The notes under the pieces: model-generated | The model's input: the letters and a program-made list of their open reading frames with translations, nothing else | What the model was told of the DNA's origin: nothing | The model's database searches: none | Shown here: positions 61,097-64,000 of the stretch, in pieces | Position numbering within the stretch: position 1 is the first letter of the stretch | How the letters are laid out: each line of letters starts with the position of its first letter | Position numbers and translations under genes: made by a program | From: Gyrodactylus bullatarudis | Lineage: Eukaryota; Platyhelminthes; Monogenea; Gyrodactylidea; Gyrodactylidae | Direction: 5' to 3' | NCBI GenBank assembly: GCA_012064415.1 | Contig: SSNU01000127.1 | Location: forward strand, 323,690 to 387,689 | DNA: 64,000 nt

Positions 61097-62577
61097 CATG
61101 TTTCTCAATGTTAATCTATTTCTCAGAATAAGCCAAGTTTAATGTTTAATACATATACTTTTATTGCATACAATACTATTTATTTACAAATTGATTTACA
61201 TTTTCTTGATGTATTTTTTGTGTATAATCACACAGGCAATTTACAATATTTTTATAACGTTTTTCGAATGGCATCAAGTCTTGATGAACGCGTTCACCTT
61301 GCTCATCAGATTTTGCTCCTAAAGATCCTTCAGGAAATTTGTCGAGATGGCTGTGTAAATAGTGAATCTTCAAACTCATTTTAATTTCTGAACTTTTGAG
61401 TTTTTGTAGCATTTTTCTCACCAACATTCTGTAATTCGGTGACTTTTTGTTGCCAAGGAAATTTTTTATAACATCCACAATTGCTAGCCACGTTTCTTTC
61501 TCTCTTCTGTTCAATTTAGAGATGAATCTGGGGTCAAACATGATCTTCTTGATTTCAGGCCCGTTCAAAATACCAGCTTCAATTTTCATATCACTCTTTT
61601 CCCTGAATATCTCCCGTAAACCGGATTTATCTGTTAAGTTTTTAATGAACTGAGTTACCAATCCAAGCTTGAGATGCAGAGGTGGAAGAATGATTTTATC
61701 AGATGAAACTAACGGATCTCGAACTCGGTTGAAATCTAAAATTTCTGGTCTGTCGGGTTTTGGTTCGTAACGGTATTGGTCTTCTTTACTTCTAGAATCC
61801 CAAAGGCAGTAAATACAAGGGAATTTACTCGAACATGTTTGTAAACCACATAGAATATTCAAAACTTTAAAATCTCCAATAACACTCCAATGATGCTCTT
61901 CATATTTTATTAGACCAAATACTTTCTTGAAATTGTCATACGTTTCCTTCATTTTTCTACTGTAACCGATGACAACAGGTTTATATCTATTCTCATTGTG
62001 AAGAAGAATGAATTTAAGACTATTTGTGCTTCCATCAATGAAAAGTCTCCAACTAGATACTTGATAATTTACTCCAATTTTTTCCATAAGTTTTATAATA
62101 TTTTAGCAATACGCGACCTTGTCTGACAACGAAAAAAATTCTTTATAAGCAATTTCTCTTGTCAAAATATGAGAGTGTTTAACATTATCATCAAAGCAAT
62201 CACTTCTGTTCAAAAGTTTTCCGATTTTATATGCCTTTTTCTTTGGAAGTCCAACTGCGATTGCATCAAACATTTCTTGGTTTAATGATGAATTTATGAA
62301 TAAATCTGATTCATCTTCTGTATCTTGTGAAGATTCTTCAGACTCAACTATGTTAGAAATCTCTTTTATTACCGGAACTTTTATGGCAGATGATACTTTC
62401 GGATATTTATGTTTAGAAGGGATTGCAATAGGAGACAGGACAGTGTTGCAAAAATAACAGTTTTGATGATCAACTGTTGAGGTCCATGACATTACGTTAG
62501 TTCTCCATTTTTTCTTCTCATACATGAGATTAAGTTTACAACTTTTACAGACCATTGAAGGTGCAAAGGATTTTTGA

Positions 62578-62580
62578 TAA
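62578..62580. repeat. Target-site duplication TAA, left
   Basis: TAA immediately before the CACTAG end of the nested element; its partner is at 63638-63640. Confidence 0.8.
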
Positions 62581-63637
62581 CACTAGTTGACACAAAATTT
62601 TTTACCAGGCTGATTTTCACATACTTTGTTCAGAATTATGCGCTGATTTCAATGGTGCTATTTATTTTTAAAAATATTTAGTTTTGTGGCCCCCATGGCA
62701 ACAGAAAGTTTTTACAACTTACTTTGACATTATTTTTATTTTCTCAGGTTCTATAAGTCGTAGAATAATGTTCTTGGTATCGATCGAAAGCTAGAAAGAT
62801 TTCTCATCTGAATATACGAAAGTTTAATTTGTGAGAATATTCAGCTAGCTATAACAAGCCTTTTTATCTCTAAGTCCTCCTATTGAACCCTTTCCGTTAA
62901 AATATTCTCAACATATTTACCATCAATCGATTCAAAATTTTGTAACGATTCTAAATATATTTTGATCTTTCCTGTAGCTAAATATCAAAAAAAGTTATAG
63001 CCGTTTAAAGTTTTTTTATTTGACAAGGAATACATCAATTTTGGGGGGAGGGGGTTATACTTTTTTATGTGGGGATAATGCATTGCATGATAGGCATCTG
63101 TCTGACATTTCATGTACACTATTGTCCTGCAATTGCAGTGCAATACTCTTTCCTATACTCTTCTTATAAAAATGTGCGTGTGTGCTAGTTTTTTTCGCAC
63201 ATTTATACGTGGAATAAAATTTATCGGACCTATCTGATTATGACTTGTCTTTACGACCGCAATAGCTTTTGCTTCATCTGTGGCATTAATTTTCGGAAAA
63301 ATCTTCTCAAACCATTGAACTCGGATTTTATTCATAAATAGAAATTCAAAGCCAATCCATCTTTGACAGATGATTTCTCTGATTATGCTCCTAACTCTGT
63401 TTGTTTCACATGCGAAAAATAAGATGGAAATACCTGTGACTCGTTCAAGCCAAACGAGGAAGTCCCCAGGCCCCTGAACCAACAGGTTTTAAACTTTTAT
63501 GTCAAACATCTCAATCTCTCGAAAATGCAAGCGCAAGAATTTTCCAAACAGTTGAAATTGCGTGGAAACGCATGTGAAACAAACAGAGTGGAAATCAGCC
63601 TGGTAAAAAAAATTTGCTCTCAATTTGTCGACTAGTG
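62581..63637. mobile_element. Nested CACTA-like element, 1057 bp
   Basis: It begins CACTAGTTGACA and ends with the inverse of CACTAGTCGACA. Both ends continue inward into TTTTTTACCAGGCTGATTT within 50 bp, giving imperfect terminal inverted repeats. TAA directly flanks both sides (62578-62580 and 63638-63640), a 3-bp target duplication as in CACTA/EnSpm elements. It interrupts the coding region of the outer element. It contains only a 109-codon open frame on the minus strand (63153-63482) that I cannot assign, so it is probably non-autonomous. Confidence 0.85.
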
Positions 63638-63640
63638 TAA
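63638..63640. repeat. Target-site duplication TAA, right
   Basis: TAA immediately after the CTAGTG end of the nested element; its partner is at 62578-62580. Confidence 0.8.
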
Positions 63641-63873
63641 TCTAAAAGAGGAAGTCCAAAACAAACATAGTAACGATCCAAGATCATATTATCAATTTTA
63701 TAAAGCAGTTTTTCATTGTAGTATAATCCACAAACGTAACAAAAGTTATCCTTATTATTTTTACAGGAGAAGATTCGAGAATGCATGAATATCTTTGATA
63801 TGATTAGGATGAATGTAGAATTGATTATATCTGTTCAACTCGAAATATGATTGGATAAGGACTGATAAAAACA

Positions 63874-64000
63874 AATTTGGGGGTCCTTACATCCACTTAT
63901 GAGTGTTGTGTGATATGTCATTCGAAAGCTCAATAAACGCTCTACATAATCTATAAAAAAGATAAATACCAAGAGGTTACGATAAAAAGCAATCAACTGT
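63874..64000 (-). repeat. Right terminal inverted repeat, truncated by window end
   Basis: Reverse complement of 60970-61096. The match runs to the last base of the window, so the arm continues outside. Confidence 0.95.

Larger units (their letters stand above)
61176..63786 (-). pseudogene. CxxC-rich, DDE-like protein of the outer transposon, interrupted
   Basis: The coding parts are 63786-63638 and 62577-61176, separated by the nested element. Joined at one TAA target copy they form one frame of 516 codons plus stop, with a single in-frame TAA at 62105-62103 (codon 208). The N-terminus has three CxxC pairs (about residues 16/19, 60/63 and 90/93), a likely zinc-binding region. The C-terminal part has SSWRLFIDGS, WSVIGDFKVL, a fourth CxxC (CIYCLWDSR), LPPLHLKLGLV and SDEQGERVHQD. 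I recognise this as a family found in many copies in arthropod and cnidarian genomes, usually left uncharacterised. Location inside terminal inverted repeats supports a transposase. Candidate catalytic residues are Asp231, Asp285 and a Glu in SDEQGER. The nonsense codon and the nested insertion mean this copy is probably inactive. Confidence 0.8.
60621..64000 (-). mobile_element. Long-TIR DNA transposon, CACTG end (right end outside the window)
   Basis: Bases 60970-61096 are the exact reverse complement of 63874-64000, a 127-bp inverted repeat that is cut off by the window edge. On the left the sequence continues outward to CACTGGGGCAAG at 60621, preceded by TAA, which is a plausible terminus with a TAA target duplication. 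If the arms are symmetric, each is about 476 bp and the right end lies about 350 bp beyond the window. The element carries one broken gene on the minus strand and a nested second element. A CACTG end next to a 3-bp TAA suggests the CACTA/Mirage/Chapaev group. This is inference. Confidence 0.8.

Noticed and set aside
62581..63637. The insert treated as an ordinary spliceosomal intron of the transposase gene
   Set aside because: It has CACTAG inverted ends and TAA duplications and lacks GT...AG at the frame-restoring boundaries.
1..64000. CRISPR arrays, operons or other prokaryotic features
   Set aside because: No spaced direct repeats of that kind; genes have spliceosomal introns and the sequence is eukaryotic in character.

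Overview
This looks like nuclear DNA of an arthropod: it is very AT-rich, genes carry short GT-AG introns, and transposable-element debris is dense. Non-LTR retrotransposon, Penelope-like and CACTA-like sequences are all present, with many palindromic MITE-like repeats. A crustacean, for example a parasitic copepod such as a sea louse, is my best guess. That is inference from overall character, not from a diagnostic sequence.

Host genes. (1) 5987-8363 (+) is a four-exon gene for a 622-residue RhoGAP-domain protein of the ARHGAP19 type. Its promoter has three CCAAT boxes, a TATA box and a CHR-like element. (2) 36298-42454 (-) is at least six exons of a SoxD (Sox5/6/13-type) HMG-box transcription factor. 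The exon phases join exactly, and more 5' exons probably lie to the right. (3) 57811-58959 (+) is an intronless gene for a 382-residue, probably all-helical protein that I do not recognise.

Mobile elements. 60621 to beyond the right window edge is a DNA transposon with long terminal inverted repeats. At least 127 bp of each arm is visible and identical. It encodes a CxxC-rich, DDE-like protein on the minus strand. That gene is broken by a nested 1057-bp CACTA-like element (62581-63637) flanked by TAA duplications, and by one in-frame stop. Removing the nested element and one TAA copy joins the two coding parts in frame. A Penelope-like element remnant with a GIY-YIG domain lies at 34315-34862, with related terminal pieces at 54174 and 20881. 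At least fourteen 5'-truncated copies of one non-LTR retrotransposon family, most with the same 3' terminus, are spread over the window; the copy at 59459-60478 still shows the FADD reverse-transcriptase motif.

Palindromic repeats. One MITE/foldback family has ends resembling TAGTTGATATGAAGATG and is best seen at 50655-51391. A second family has the core CGATAAAAATTTTGAGCTC. The stretches between are AT-rich intergenic or intronic DNA with no supportable gene. The large SoxD introns hold many of the MITE copies.
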